NCBI RefSeq assembly: GCF_014651775.1
Contig: NZ_BMXN01000013.1
Span: 1 to 64,000 of the forward strand
Source of the DNA: Vreelandella hamiltonii
GTDB taxonomy: Bacteria > Pseudomonadota > Gammaproteobacteria > Pseudomonadales > Halomonadaceae
Direction of reading: 5' to 3'
DNA length: 64,000 bases
Part shown: piece after piece, positions 7,986 to 17,009 of the stretch
How positions within the stretch are numbered: position 1 is the first letter of the stretch
Layout: every line of letters starts with the position of its first letter
Notes under the pieces: generated by a model
What the model saw: only the letters and a program-made list of their open reading frames with translations
Database searches by the model: none
What the model was told of the DNA's origin: nothing
Position numbers and translations under genes: made by a program

Positions 7986-9614
7986 ATGAGCACTGCCATT
8001 ACCTCTTCCAGCGTTGCGCCGCCATCGACGGAGCACGCGACGACCTCACCTGCGCGCCATCGACTCTCCACGCTGCCCCTGCGTCGTCAGCGCCTGATCG
8101 GCGTCGGCGTACTGTGGCTGATCCTGGCCGTCATGATCGCCATCAATGCCTGGCAAAGCCGTAACTTGCTCTATAGCGAACGCGAACAGCGCATGGTGAC
8201 GGCAGTCGACATCGGCATTTCCACGCTGCAACACTACCACCACCTGGCCGAGCAAGGTCAGCTGTCCGTTCCCGATGCCCAGCGCCTCGCCTTCAACATG
8301 CTGCGCGACATACGCTTTGGCGAAGATGACAACTACCTTTTCGCCTTCAACGGCAGCCTGCGCATGCTTGCTCATCCGCGCAGAGAGGTGGGCGAAGACA
8401 TCTCTCAGGTGAGCGATCCCGAAGGCACGCTGATCTTCCAGAGCATGCTGGATAACACACGGGCCAATGGCAGCGGCTTCACCGAATATTACTCCAACTT
8501 TGCGCGCGGCAACGATGGCAGCCCGCTAGTACGCACTTACTCCGAAGCCTTTGCGCCTTGGGATGTGTACGTGGCCAGCGGCGTCTTTGTAGGTGACGTC
8601 AACAGCACCATCGTCAGCCAACTCATTGAAACCATCGTGGTGGGCATTGTGGCCGGTGCGCTGGTGACCCTGGCTTTCTGGGGCATGATAACGCTGATCC
8701 TGCGCCGCCTGGGCGGGGAGCCCAACTACGCCGCTGGCGTGGTGTCACGCATTGCCCAGGGCGATCTGACCGCCCCCGTGGCCCTGCATGCCAACGACAC
8801 CAGCAGCCTGCTCTACGACATCCGCTCGATGCGCGACAAGCTGCGTGAAGCCATGACCGACATCTACACCACCAGCGAGGCGGTGGATGGCAATGCCGGT
8901 GATATTGCTGCGGGCAACCAGGAGCTGTCATCACGCACCGAGCAGCAGGCCGCCGCCCTTCAGCAGACCTCATCCAGCATGGAAGAAGTCACGGCGACCG
9001 TTCGCCAAACCGCCGACAGCGTGGCCCAGGCCAAAGAGCTGGTACGCAGCGCAGGCGAAACCTCGCAGGCAGGCCAACAGGCCATCGGCAATGCCGTCAA
9101 CTCGATGCAGGAGATCAGCGCCGAGGCCGACAAGATCACCGATATCGTCACACTGATCGACAGCATTGCCTTCCAGACCAATATTCTGGCGCTCAACGCC
9201 TCGGTGGAAGCGGCCCGCGCCGGCGAACATGGCCGTGGTTTTGCCGTCGTGGCCGGTGAAGTTCGCCAACTGGCCAACCGCTCCGCCACGGCCGCCCACG
9301 AAATCAAAGGGCTGATCAACGCCTCCAACGCCCAGGTCAGCAACGGCGCCGGGCTGGTCGATACGGCCAAACAACGGATGCAGGACATCGACCTGCAAAT
9401 TCAGAAGGTCAACGACCTGTTCGAGGAGATCACCGCCGCCACCTACGAGCAGACCCGCGGCATCGAACAGATCAACGTGGCCATCGCCCAGCTAGACCAG
9501 GCCACCCAGGACAATGCCTCCATGGTGCAGCAGACCGCCACCTCTGCCCAGGACCTCAAACAGCGCTCACAGTCGCTCAACAGCGTGGTCGGCCACTTCA
9601 CTCTGGTGGATTGA
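7986..9614 (+). CDS. Methyl-accepting chemotaxis protein with periplasmic Cache sensor
   Basis: A 542-residue receptor. TM1 is at about 38-56 after a cytoplasmic N-terminus; the periplasmic part (about 57-208) reads as a single Cache domain ([11 protein letters not shown], then [11 protein letters not shown] before TM2), the sCache_2 type that commonly binds small carboxylates. TM2 spans about 210-240, followed by HAMP and the long helical signalling domain. The signalling tip motif ([20 protein letters not shown]) is intact. No CheR-binding pentapeptide is present at the C-terminus. It stands alone, with no che genes nearby. The 270 bases upstream, shared with yadG, must hold divergent promoters, but I saw no clear sigma-28 box. 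Confidence 0.92.
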   Translation: MSTAITSSSVAPPSTEHATTSPARHRLSTLPLRRQRLIGVGVLWLILAVMIAINAWQSRNLLYSEREQRMVTAVDIGISTLQHYHHLAEQGQLSVPDAQRLAFNMLRDIRFGEDDNYLFAFNGSLRMLAHPRREVGEDISQVSDPEGTLIFQSMLDNTRANGSGFTEYYSNFARGNDGSPLVRTYSEAFAPWDVYVASGVFVGDVNSTIVSQLIETIVVGIVAGALVTLAFWGMITLILRRLGGEPNYAAGVVSRIAQGDLTAPVALHANDTSSLLYDIRSMRDKLREAMTDIYTTSEAVDGNAGDIAAGNQELSSRTEQQAAALQQTSSSMEEVTATVRQTADSVAQAKELVRSAGETSQAGQQAIGNAVNSMQEISAEADKITDIVTLIDSIAFQTNILALNASVEAARAGEHGRGFAVVAGEVRQLANRSATAAHEIKGLINASNAQVSNGAGLVDTAKQRMQDIDLQIQKVNDLFEEITAATYEQTRGIEQINVAIAQLDQATQDNASMVQQTATSAQDLKQRSQSLNSVVGHFTLVD

Positions 9615-9622
9615 ACCACTTG

Positions 9623-9644
9623 GCCCGGGCGCATGCGCCTGGGC
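9623..9644 (+). terminator. GC-rich hairpin after the chemoreceptor gene
   Basis: GCCCGGGCGC (9623-9632) pairs with GCGCCTGGGC (9635-9644) with one wobble, directly after the stop at 9614. The following bases are only moderately T-rich, so termination is plausible but unproven. Confidence 0.35.
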
Positions 9645-9801
9645 ATTCCGCATACTTTATTCCCGAACGGCGCCCACGAAAAAGCGCTGCTCAAGGGCAG
9701 TTATCGAACGGACAACAGAAACGAAGAGGATCTGGCAAAGCAGAATCAGAAAAAACGATGGAAAAGCAAAGACGAAGACACAGGAGGGAGGACCGTTGAA
9801 C

Positions 9802-9876
9802 TGGAGCGGGAAAGGAGATTCGAACTCCCGACCCTCGCCTTGGCAAGGCGATGCTCTACCACTGAGCTATTCCCGC
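9802..9876 (-). tRNA. tRNA-Gly(GCC), copy 1
   Basis: A 75-base gene with encoded CCA; the anticodon loop TTGCCAA gives GCC. It is the last gene of the minus-strand Glu-Gly array. It is separated from the preceding tRNA-Glu by 87 bases, the longest spacer of the array. Confidence 0.97.
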
Positions 9877-9963
9877 AACATGAACGGCATTACTTAAGAG
9901 AACCGGTTACAGAAACCGATTAAAACAACCGATGACGACAACCAAGTGTCAGCGTCATGCGAG

Positions 9964-10039
9964 TGGCGTCCCATAGGGGGTTCGAACCCCTGTTCCCGCC
10001 GTGAAAGGGCGGTGTCCTGGACCACTAGACGAATGGGAC
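9964..10039 (-). tRNA. tRNA-Glu(TTC), copy 1
   Basis: A 76-base gene with encoded CCA; the anticodon loop CTTTCAC gives TTC. It is identical to the copy at 10366. Confidence 0.97.
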
Positions 10040-10058
10040 ACATGTACACGCAGACGAC

Positions 10059-10133
10059 TGGAGCGGGAAAGGAGATTCGAACTCCCGACCCTCGCCTTGG
10101 CAAGGCGATGCTCTACCACTGAGCTATTCCCGC
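10059..10133 (-). tRNA. tRNA-Gly(GCC), copy 2
   Basis: Identical over its 75 bases to the other two Gly copies; anticodon loop TTGCCAA, encoded CCA. Confidence 0.97.
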
Positions 10134-10155
10134 TTGATGTCGCTAAAAATCGGAT

Positions 10156-10231
10156 TGGCGTCCCATAGGGGGTTCGAACCCCTGTTCCCGCCGTGAAAGG
10201 GCGGTGTCCTAGACCACTAGACGAATGGGAC
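10156..10231 (-). tRNA. tRNA-Glu(TTC), copy 2 (single-base variant)
   Basis: Same as the other Glu copies except one base at the end of the D-loop (CTAGGAC in place of CCAGGAC in the tRNA sense). Anticodon TTC, encoded CCA. Confidence 0.97.
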
Positions 10232-10265
10232 GTATAAACACGTATGATTCATTACATACGCGTTA

Positions 10266-10340
10266 TGGAGCGGGAAAGGAGATTCGAACTCCCGACCCTC
10301 GCCTTGGCAAGGCGATGCTCTACCACTGAGCTATTCCCGC
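10266..10340 (-). tRNA. tRNA-Gly(GCC), copy 3
   Basis: Identical to the other Gly copies; anticodon loop TTGCCAA, encoded CCA. Confidence 0.97.
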
Positions 10341-10365
10341 AACTCCGATGACCTAAACGATACGA

Positions 10366-10441
10366 TGGCGTCCCATAGGGGGTTCGAACCCCTGTTCCCG
10401 CCGTGAAAGGGCGGTGTCCTGGACCACTAGACGAATGGGAC
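10366..10441 (-). tRNA. tRNA-Glu(TTC), copy 3, first gene of the array
   Basis: A 76-base gene with anticodon loop CTTTCAC and encoded CCA. It is closest to the promoter at 10470-10498, so it is the first gene transcribed. Confidence 0.97.
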
Positions 10442-10469
10442 GTTTCATTGCCTCGTCGAGGTGGCGCGT

Positions 10470-10498
10470 ATATTAATCAGCGCACCTCTTACTGTCAA
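10470..10498 (-). promoter_or_regulatory. Near-consensus sigma-70 promoter of the tRNA Glu-Gly operon
   Basis: On the minus strand TTGACA (10498-10493) and TAATAT (10475-10470) are separated by exactly 17 bases. A GC-rich stretch (ACGCGCCACC) follows the -10, the type of discriminator linked with stringent control of stable RNA. It points at the first tRNA-Glu. Confidence 0.8.
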
Positions 10499-10635
10499 GC
10501 CCTCTGATATCGAAACGTTTTATGCCTGCGCAACGAAGGTGCCTGACGGCGATAACCTGCGCGATAACGGTGCACGAAACTTGCCCATGCACACCACGCC
10601 ACCCGTTCAGCGCATCCTACAAAGCCCTAAAAATC

Positions 10636-10652
10636 TTTTATTTAAAATAAAA
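10636..10652. promoter_or_regulatory. AT-rich palindrome upstream of the TRAP operon
   Basis: TTTTATTT (10636-10643) and AAATAAAA (10645-10652) form a perfect 17-base palindrome about 100 bases before the TRAP start. It may be a repressor operator. The rest of the 308-base gap 10442-10749 holds the tRNA promoter and no gene. Confidence 0.4.
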
Positions 10653-10749
10653 TCGATTTTTTGGCATATCCCTTGCTTTGTACACAGCGTCCCTCGGCGA
10701 TTGGTGCTCCCCTACCACTGCCGTCTTTCCTTACTGCATGAGGTGCTGT

Positions 10750-11853
10750 ATGTCCTTTACCCGTCGCAAGTTTCTTACCAGCGCTGCTCTGACATCCACT
10801 GCGGGGCTGGTGTTGGGCGCCCCTTCCTTGGCCAAGGCGCAGTCGAGCGAACAGTTCAACTGGCGAATGACCAATGCCTACAGCCCCGGCTCTCCGTTCT
10901 ATGTAGAAGGGCCCGGCAGCCCGCGGGACGTGATTGCCAAGATCAACGCCATGTCGGGCGGACGGCTCAATATTCAGCACTTTGCAGCAGGAGAACTGAT
11001 CCCGGCCTTCGAAGGCTTCGAGGCGGTGCAGAGCGGCACCATCGAAATGAACGCCGCCAACAGCTACTTCTGGTCGGGCACCACGTTCGCCGCGCAATAC
11101 TTCACCACCGTGCCCTTCGGCATGAGCTTCATGGGCCATATGGCCTGGCTGTATCATGGCGGTGGCCTGGAGCTATGGGAAGAAGTGTATGAGCCTTACG
11201 GCATGATCGCCCTGCCGTTGAACAATACAGGCGTGCAGATGACCGGCTGGTTCCGTGAGCCCATCGAGGACATCGGCCAGTTGAACGGACTGCGCATGCG
11301 TATTCCGGGCCTGGCCGGGAAAGTCTATGCCGCGCTGGGGGTCGATGCCCGTGTACTGCCCGGCGGTGAAATCTTCCCGGCGCTGGAGCGGGGCGTCATC
11401 GATGCAGCAGAGTTCGTGGGCCCTTACCAGGATCGCCGCATGGGGCTGCAGAATGCCGCGAAGTTTTATCACACCACCGGCTGGCACGAGCCTGCCACCA
11501 CCGGTGAGCTGCTGATTTCCAAACAGCATTGGGATGCCCTGCCCGACGACCTCAAGATGATCGTGAAAAGTGCCTGCATGGCGGCGTGTCTGGAAAGCGT
11601 CACCTGGTCGGAAGCCGTCAACGGCGAGGCCATGGCCGACCTGGTGGACAACCACGGCGTTACCGCAAGCCCCCTGCCAGCCCCGGTGGTCGAAGCGCTG
11701 CGTGAAGCCACGATGGATACCCTGGCCACCGAAGCCAACGCCGACCCGCTGGTACGCAAGGTCCACGACAGCTACATGGCCTTCAAGGCCAACCATGACC
11801 GCTGGGCAGGCCCCAGCGAACGCGCCTGGTTAAACGACATCATCGGGGTGTGA
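10750..11853 (+). CDS. TRAP transporter solute-binding protein, TakP-like
   Basis: A 367-residue protein from the ATG at 10750. The N-terminus carries a twin-arginine-type signal (TRRKFLTSAAL, then a hydrophobic run ending at AKA), so export through Tat is likely. The body follows the TakP subfamily: SGGRLNIQHFAAGELIP, a VPFGMSF stretch, GWFREPI, LRMRIPGLAGKVYAALG with the conserved substrate-clamping Arg, and the VGPYQDRRMG and GWHEPAT segments. TakP-type proteins bind 2-oxo acids; the substrate here is unknown. The dctQ and dctM genes follow, the first after one base. The hydrolase downstream suggests a small dicarboxylic or oxo-acid derivative. Confidence 0.88.
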   Translation: MSFTRRKFLTSAALTSTAGLVLGAPSLAKAQSSEQFNWRMTNAYSPGSPFYVEGPGSPRDVIAKINAMSGGRLNIQHFAAGELIPAFEGFEAVQSGTIEMNAANSYFWSGTTFAAQYFTTVPFGMSFMGHMAWLYHGGGLELWEEVYEPYGMIALPLNNTGVQMTGWFREPIEDIGQLNGLRMRIPGLAGKVYAALGVDARVLPGGEIFPALERGVIDAAEFVGPYQDRRMGLQNAAKFYHTTGWHEPATTGELLISKQHWDALPDDLKMIVKSACMAACLESVTWSEAVNGEAMADLVDNHGVTASPLPAPVVEALREATMDTLATEANADPLVRKVHDSYMAFKANHDRWAGPSERAWLNDIIGV

Positions 11854-11854
11854 T

Positions 11855-12364
11855 ATGCAAGCCGTGGAACGTCTTGTCCACGGAATCGAGGCGGTGGTCC
11901 GGCTGTTTGGCTTGATCGCCGCCTGGATTTGCGTGGTGCTGGTTGCCCTGGTCGCGGGCGATGTGGTCATGCGCTACCTGTTCAGCATTGGCGCCGTCTG
12001 GCTCCAGGAGCTGCAGTGGCACTTGATTTCCCCCATCGCCCTGTTCGGCATGTCGTACCTGCTGTTCGTGGGCGAACAGGTGCGGGTGGATGTGTTTTAC
12101 GAGCGCTTTCCGGTCGCGGTACAACGCACCATCGAAGTGATCGGCGGCCTGCTGCTATTGGTCATGGGGCTCTACATCGCCTGGCTGACCCTGCCCTGGG
12201 TAGAGCAGTCATATCTGCGTAACGAAACCTCACCCAACCCAGGCGGCCTGCCCTTCCGCTGGCTGCTCAAATCGCTCATCCCTCTGGGGTTTCTTCTGTT
12301 GGCACTGCAAGGCCTGGCCCACGCACTGCGCCAGGGGTTGGCCCTTCCAAGCCGAGGTGAATAA
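11855..12364 (+). CDS. dctQ: TRAP transporter small permease, DctQ type
   Basis: A 169-residue protein with four hydrophobic segments (about 16-40, 50-70, 92-112, 138-158) and the family WLQELQWHL motif. It begins one base after the binding-protein stop and ends 3 bases before dctM, so all three are one unit. It forms the membrane complex with DctM and is driven by sodium or proton gradient, not ATP. Confidence 0.88.
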   Translation: MQAVERLVHGIEAVVRLFGLIAAWICVVLVALVAGDVVMRYLFSIGAVWLQELQWHLISPIALFGMSYLLFVGEQVRVDVFYERFPVAVQRTIEVIGGLLLLVMGLYIAWLTLPWVEQSYLRNETSPNPGGLPFRWLLKSLIPLGFLLLALQGLAHALRQGLALPSRGE

Positions 12365-12367
12365 CGC

Positions 12368-13693
12368 ATGTCTCCTAATGAGTGGCTAGCGATCGGCATG
12401 ATCGTCGCCTTTTTCGTACTACTGCTGATCGGTATTCCGGTGGCCATCAGCATCGCCGTCACGGCCTTCGTGTTTGGCTACCTGGGGTTTGGCCCCATGC
12501 TGTTCAACCTGCTGCCCTCGCGCATCTACGGCGTGGTCACCAACTACACCTTCATGGCCATCCCCCTGTTCGTGTTCATGGGGGTCATGCTGGAGAAGTC
12601 GAAGCTGGCCGAAGAGCTGATCGACGTGGTCGGTCACCTGTTCGGGGGACTCTCCGGCGGCATGGGGGTGGCCATCATCTTCGTGGGCGTACTGCTGGGC
12701 GCTGCCACGGGTATCGTCGGGGCGACCATCGTCACGCTGGGCCTGTTGACACTCCCCACCCTGCTGCGCCGTGGCTACCCTAAAACCCTGGCCACCGGCA
12801 TGATTTGTGCGTCGGGCACGCTGGGGCAAATCATCCCCCCTAGCCTGGTGCTGATTCTGCTGGCGGAGATCCTCGGTGAATCCGTAGGCACCATGTTTGC
12901 GGCGGCCATGGTGCCGGGGCTGGCCCTGGCCGGGATCTATATTCTGGCGATTCTGGTGCTGGCCAGGCTCTACCCCAACATGATGCCCCCCATTCCCGCC
13001 GAAGAGCGCGCGCTGCTCAGCAAAAAGCAGCTATTGTTCAAGGTGGCTACCGTGGTGGGGCCGCCGGTGGGGCTGGTGTTTGCCGTGCTGGGTTCGATCA
13101 TCGGCGGGATTGCCGCCCCCACCGAAGCCGCTGCCATGGGGGCACTCGGGGCGCTGGTCTTCGTCGCGTGCTCTGGGCGGCTCACGGTGGCTCTGCTGAG
13201 CGAGGTCGCCAAGGCCACGCTGGTCATTTCTGCCATGGTCTTCTTCATTCTGATCAGCGCTCAGGTCTTTGGCCTGGCCTTCCGTGGGCTGGGTGGCGAG
13301 CATCTCGTGGGCCGCATGTTCGACTGGGTCCCCGGGGGCGAGCTCGGCGCGCTGCTGTTCATGCTGCTGCTGATGTTCGTGCTTGGCTTCTTCCTGGAAT
13401 GGATAGAAATTACCTATATTGCCCTGCCGCTGTTTTTGCCCTTCTTCGTACAAATGGGTATCGATATGGTATGGCTGGGCATTCTGGTGGGCCTGGTGTT
13501 GCAAACCTCGTTTCTCACGCCACCGTTTGGCTGGTCGCTGTTTTTCCTCAAGGGCGTGGCCCCCAAGGAGGTCTCGACCCTCGATATCTACAAAGGCGCG
13601 CTGCCCTTCATTGGCCTGCAATTCCTGGCCGTGGCGCTGGTCTTCGTCTTCCCGGCCATTGCCACCTGGCTACCCGACGCCATTGGCTGGTAG
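12368..13693 (+). CDS. dctM: TRAP transporter large permease, DctM type
   Basis: A 441-residue, very hydrophobic protein with about 12 membrane segments and the DctM motifs (FAIPLFVFMG-like YTFMAIPLFVFMG; GATIVTLGLL; GTLGQIIPPSLVLIL; APTEAAAMGALGAL). The length is usual for the family. It is the transporting subunit of the TRAP system. Its TAG stop lies in the first unit of a 16-bp tandem repeat. Confidence 0.93.
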   Translation: MSPNEWLAIGMIVAFFVLLLIGIPVAISIAVTAFVFGYLGFGPMLFNLLPSRIYGVVTNYTFMAIPLFVFMGVMLEKSKLAEELIDVVGHLFGGLSGGMGVAIIFVGVLLGAATGIVGATIVTLGLLTLPTLLRRGYPKTLATGMICASGTLGQIIPPSLVLILLAEILGESVGTMFAAAMVPGLALAGIYILAILVLARLYPNMMPPIPAEERALLSKKQLLFKVATVVGPPVGLVFAVLGSIIGGIAAPTEAAAMGALGALVFVACSGRLTVALLSEVAKATLVISAMVFFILISAQVFGLAFRGLGGEHLVGRMFDWVPGGELGALLFMLLLMFVLGFFLEWIEITYIALPLFLPFFVQMGIDMVWLGILVGLVLQTSFLTPPFGWSLFFLKGVAPKEVSTLDIYKGALPFIGLQFLAVALVFVFPAIATWLPDAIGW

Positions 13694-13754
13694 CCCTTGA
13701 TTACAGTAGCCCTTGATAACAGTAGCCCTTAATAACAGTAGTCCTTAATAACAA
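13691..13754 (+). repeat. 16-bp tandem repeat, four copies, between dctM and the hydrolase gene
   Basis: Units at 13691-13706, 13707-13722, 13723-13738 and 13739-13754 share the pattern TAGCCCTTRATWACAG with one to three changes each, the last being the most diverged. The first unit begins with the dctM stop codon. Since 16 is not a multiple of 3, successive TAG triplets fall in all three frames. The ribosome site of the next gene begins at the end of unit 4. Confidence 0.95.
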
Positions 13755-13765
13755 AGGATAACGTC

Positions 13766-15352
13766 ATGCTTCATACACAACGTAGTTACGGCGGCAGCTG
13801 TGTTGCCCCCCACCACCTGGCCGCCAGTGCCGGTCGCGACGTGCTCAAACAAGGCGGCAATGCGGTAGAAGCCATGGTGGCCGCCGCAGCGGCCATCGCC
13901 GTGGTCTACCCGCACATGAACGCGCTGGGTGGCGACGGTTTCTGGCTGATTCACGAACCAGGCAAGCCGCCCATTGCCATCGATGCCTGCGGGCCAGCCG
14001 CCGCGCTGGCCAGCGCCGATTTTTACGCTGGCGAATCACACATCCCGGAACGCGGCCCCCAGGCAGCCCTGACCATGGCGGGCACCATTGGCGGTTGGCA
14101 GGAAGCACTCAACGTGGCCTCCCAGTGGGGCACGGCGCTACCGCTGACGACCCTGCTGGCCGATGCCATTCGCCATGCCGACGACGGCGTGGCGGTTTCC
14201 CAAAGCCAGGAGGCGCTGACCGCCAAGCACCTTGCGCGGCTCAGCCAAAGCCCCGGCTTCAACGAAGCCTTCCTGCTCGATGGCAAGGTCCCCCGAGAAG
14301 GCGAGCGGCTGCGCCAGCCGCGCCTGGCCCGAACCCTCGAACGTCTGGCCAGTGCAGGGCTGGATGACTTCTACCGTGGCGAACTGGCCGCCAGCATGGC
14401 CCAGGACCTGGCCGCGCTGGGCAGCCCGCTGCGGTTGGAGGATTTCCACGCCTATCGCGCCCAGCAGGTCACGCCGCTGCAGGTACAGCTGCAGGACGCG
14501 ACACTCTACAACCTGCCCGCCCCGACCCAGGGCATGGCCTCGCTGATGATTCTGGGCATCTACGAACGCCTCAAGGCTGCCGAGCCCAACGGCTTCGAGC
14601 ATCTGCACGGCTTGATCGAGGCCACCAAACGCGCCTTCATGCTGCGCGATAGCCACGTCACCGACCCCCAGCGGGTGCCTGCCCCCCTGCAGTCGCTGCT
14701 AAGCGCCGAACGCCTGGCCGAAGAAGCCGCCGCCATTGACCCGGCCAGCGCCCTGCATTGGCCTCATGAGCCCGCGCCGGGCGACACCATCTGGATGGGT
14801 ACCGTGGATAGCCAGGGCCGCTCGGTGAGCTTCATTCAGAGCATCTACTGGGAGTTCGGCAGTGGCGTGGTGCTGCCGGAAAGCGGCGTGCTCTGGCAAA
14901 ACCGAGGCATCAGTTTTTCACTCGACCCCAATCATCTGCGCGGCCTGGCCCCGGGGCGCAAGCCGTTTCACACCCTCAATCCGGCGCTGGCCCTGTTCGA
15001 AGACGGGCGCACCATGGTGTACGGCACCATGGGCGGCGAAGGCCAGCCACAAACCCAGGCCGCGGTGTTCTCCCGCTACGCGCTACATGGCATGCCTCTG
15101 CAGCAGGCGGTCACCGCGCCGCGCTGGCTATTGGGGCGCACCTGGGGCGAGACCAGCACCAACTTGAAGCTGGAAGCGCGTTTCGACGATGCCCTGGTGA
15201 CCGCCCTCGCCACGGCGGGCCACGATGTAGAAGTACTGCCCGAGGCCTTCAGCGACACCATGGGCCATGCCGGTGGCATCGTACGCCACCCGGATGGCCT
15301 GATCGAAAGCGCCCATGACCCCCGCAGCAACGGCGGCGCCGCCAGCGTTTAG
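13766..15352 (+). CDS. Gamma-glutamyltransferase-fold hydrolase, oxamate amidohydrolase (HpxW)-like
   Basis: A 528-residue Ntn-hydrolase of the gamma-glutamyltransferase family. The expected self-cleavage nucleophile is Thr341 in GDTIWMGTVD, a motif characteristic of the HpxW/oxamate amidohydrolase branch rather than the TTHYS-like motif of true glutamyltransferases. There is no signal peptide, so it should be cytoplasmic, again unlike periplasmic Ggt. The C-terminal half has the conserved GGEGQPQTQA region. It follows the TRAP genes across the tandem repeat, with AAAGGA just ahead of ATG 13766. An amidohydrolase acting on the transported compound is the inference; oxamate itself is a guess from the subfamily. 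Confidence 0.72.
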   Translation: MLHTQRSYGGSCVAPHHLAASAGRDVLKQGGNAVEAMVAAAAAIAVVYPHMNALGGDGFWLIHEPGKPPIAIDACGPAAALASADFYAGESHIPERGPQAALTMAGTIGGWQEALNVASQWGTALPLTTLLADAIRHADDGVAVSQSQEALTAKHLARLSQSPGFNEAFLLDGKVPREGERLRQPRLARTLERLASAGLDDFYRGELAASMAQDLAALGSPLRLEDFHAYRAQQVTPLQVQLQDATLYNLPAPTQGMASLMILGIYERLKAAEPNGFEHLHGLIEATKRAFMLRDSHVTDPQRVPAPLQSLLSAERLAEEAAAIDPASALHWPHEPAPGDTIWMGTVDSQGRSVSFIQSIYWEFGSGVVLPESGVLWQNRGISFSLDPNHLRGLAPGRKPFHTLNPALALFEDGRTMVYGTMGGEGQPQTQAAVFSRYALHGMPLQQAVTAPRWLLGRTWGETSTNLKLEARFDDALVTALATAGHDVEVLPEAFSDTMGHAGGIVRHPDGLIESAHDPRSNGGAASV

Positions 15353-15501
15353 TCCGGGTACTGGCGCTATCGCCCACTTTCGCACATGCTGAACCAGAGC
15401 AGGGCTACCGTTGTCACTGGCATAGCGTCAGGCACAACGGTGGTATCCTGCCTGCCCAATAAGCCTCTGCTTATCAGCAACCGGAGGGAGAGGAGAGCCC
15501 C

Positions 15502-15900
15502 ATGGCGAAAATAGCGAAATCCCCTGAAGAGTGGCGCCAACAGTTGACCCCGGAGCAGTACCGCGTCGCCCGGGAGAAGGGTACCGAGCGTCCGTTTACC
15601 GGTGACTATCAAGTGAGCGATGCCCAGGGCATCTACCACTGCGTCTGCTGTCATGCGCCGCTGTTCGAGAACGAACACAAGTTCGATGCAGGCTGTGGCT
15701 GGCCAAGCTTCGACAGGCCACTGGGCATCCGCTGCGTGGAAGAGCATCGCGATACTTCCCACGGCATGATTCGCACCGAAGTAGTGTGTTCCCACTGCGA
15801 TGCCCACCTGGGACACGTGTTTCCCGACGGCCCCCCGCAAACGACGGGTCTGCGCTACTGCATCAACTCGGTCTCTTTGGAGTTTCACCCCGACGAATAA
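15502..15900 (+). CDS. msrB: Peptide-methionine (R)-S-oxide reductase
   Basis: A 132-residue MsrB. Two CxxC pairs (CVCCHAP gives the first; CSHCDAH the second) bind the structural zinc, and the catalytic cysteine is in LRYCINS near the C-terminus. The GWPSFDRP substrate loop is present. It repairs R-sulfoxide of methionine in oxidised proteins in the cytosol. The start ATG has GGAGAGGAG about 6 bases before it. Confidence 0.96.
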   Translation: MAKIAKSPEEWRQQLTPEQYRVAREKGTERPFTGDYQVSDAQGIYHCVCCHAPLFENEHKFDAGCGWPSFDRPLGIRCVEEHRDTSHGMIRTEVVCSHCDAHLGHVFPDGPPQTTGLRYCINSVSLEFHPDE

Positions 15901-15994
15901 TTGATCCCAAACGAAGCGCAGCAAGGCGGGCACCATCTGTTAGAATGGCGGCCCGCTTTTTTATGCCGAATGTTAGTGCTTGCAGGAGATCCCC

Positions 15995-16954
15995 ATGCTC
16001 GGCTGGTTCCCAGGACATATGAACAAGGCCCGCCGCCAGATCAAGGACGCGCTGCCGGAAATCGACGTCGTGATCGAAGTGCTCGATGCGCGGCTACCCT
16101 ACTCCAGCGCCAACCCGATGCTGGCCGAGCTGACCCGCCACAAGCCGGTCCTCAAGATTCTGTCGCGTGCCGACCTGGCCGACCCTGCGCGTACCGACGA
16201 GTGGGTCGCGTTTTTCGATGCCCAGGCCGACACACGGGCGCTGGCCATCACCACCACCAACACCCGGGAACTGAAGCGCATTCCCCGGCTTTGCCATGAG
16301 CTGGCCGGTGCGGTGCGTGCCGACCGTGATGTTCGTGTGATGGTCATGGGGATTCCCAACGTCGGCAAATCGACGCTGATCAACGGCCTGGCAGGACGCA
16401 AGATCGCCAAGACCGGTAACGAGCCCGCCGTGACCAAGCGCCAGCAAAAGGTACGCATCGATGGCCGCGTGGCGCTGATCGACACCCCAGGCGTGCTATG
16501 GCCCAAAATCGAGGATCAGGCCAGTGCCTACCGGCTGGCGGCCAGCGGCGCCATTCGCGACACGGCCATCGAGTATACCGATGTGGCCATGGTGGCCTGT
16601 GCCGAACTCGCCAAACGCTACCCCGACGCGCTGACGGCCCGCTACAAGCTCAAGGCGCTGCCCCGCTATGAAGCCCCTGCCACCCCTCAGGCAGAGGTCG
16701 ATGCCGATGGCCCCCAGAAGCCCGACTTTATGGCCATTGCCGGGTTCGATGGCCACGCCATCCTCACCGAGATTGCCAGCAAGCGCGGTGGTTTGCGGCC
16801 TGGCGGCGCCGTGGACCTGCACCGGGGCGCCGAAGTGCTGCTGCATGAACTGCGCGACGGCAAGGTGGGCAGGCTGACGCTGGAAACCCCCGAGGACATT
16901 CCACCGCCCGTGGAGCAAATCGACCAAGACAGCTCGCCATCAAGCAACGCATAA
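15995..16954 (+). CDS. ylqF: Ribosome biogenesis GTPase, YlqF/RbgA-like
   Basis: A 319-residue circularly permuted GTPase: the G4-like SRAD (57-60) precedes G1 GIPNVGKST (119-127) and G3 DTPGVLWP. The N-terminal MLGWFPGHMNKA is the typical start of the family. The ATG at 15995 has AGGAGA 5 bases ahead; an upstream in-frame TTG at 15980 lacks one. In Bacillus the homologue helps late assembly of the 50S subunit. The gene is single, between msrB and the aminotransferase. Confidence 0.9.
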   Translation: MLGWFPGHMNKARRQIKDALPEIDVVIEVLDARLPYSSANPMLAELTRHKPVLKILSRADLADPARTDEWVAFFDAQADTRALAITTTNTRELKRIPRLCHELAGAVRADRDVRVMVMGIPNVGKSTLINGLAGRKIAKTGNEPAVTKRQQKVRIDGRVALIDTPGVLWPKIEDQASAYRLAASGAIRDTAIEYTDVAMVACAELAKRYPDALTARYKLKALPRYEAPATPQAEVDADGPQKPDFMAIAGFDGHAILTEIASKRGGLRPGGAVDLHRGAEVLLHELRDGKVGRLTLETPEDIPPPVEQIDQDSSPSSNA

Positions 16955-17009
16955 TGGGCGAATAATCAGTCACTCCCACGGCAATGGACACTTTTGGATA
17001 ACGCACCCC

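Noticed and set aside
10461..11192. A 243-codon frame running across the tRNA promoter into the TRAP gene
   Set aside because: It overlaps a clear promoter and is a shadow of the binding-protein gene.
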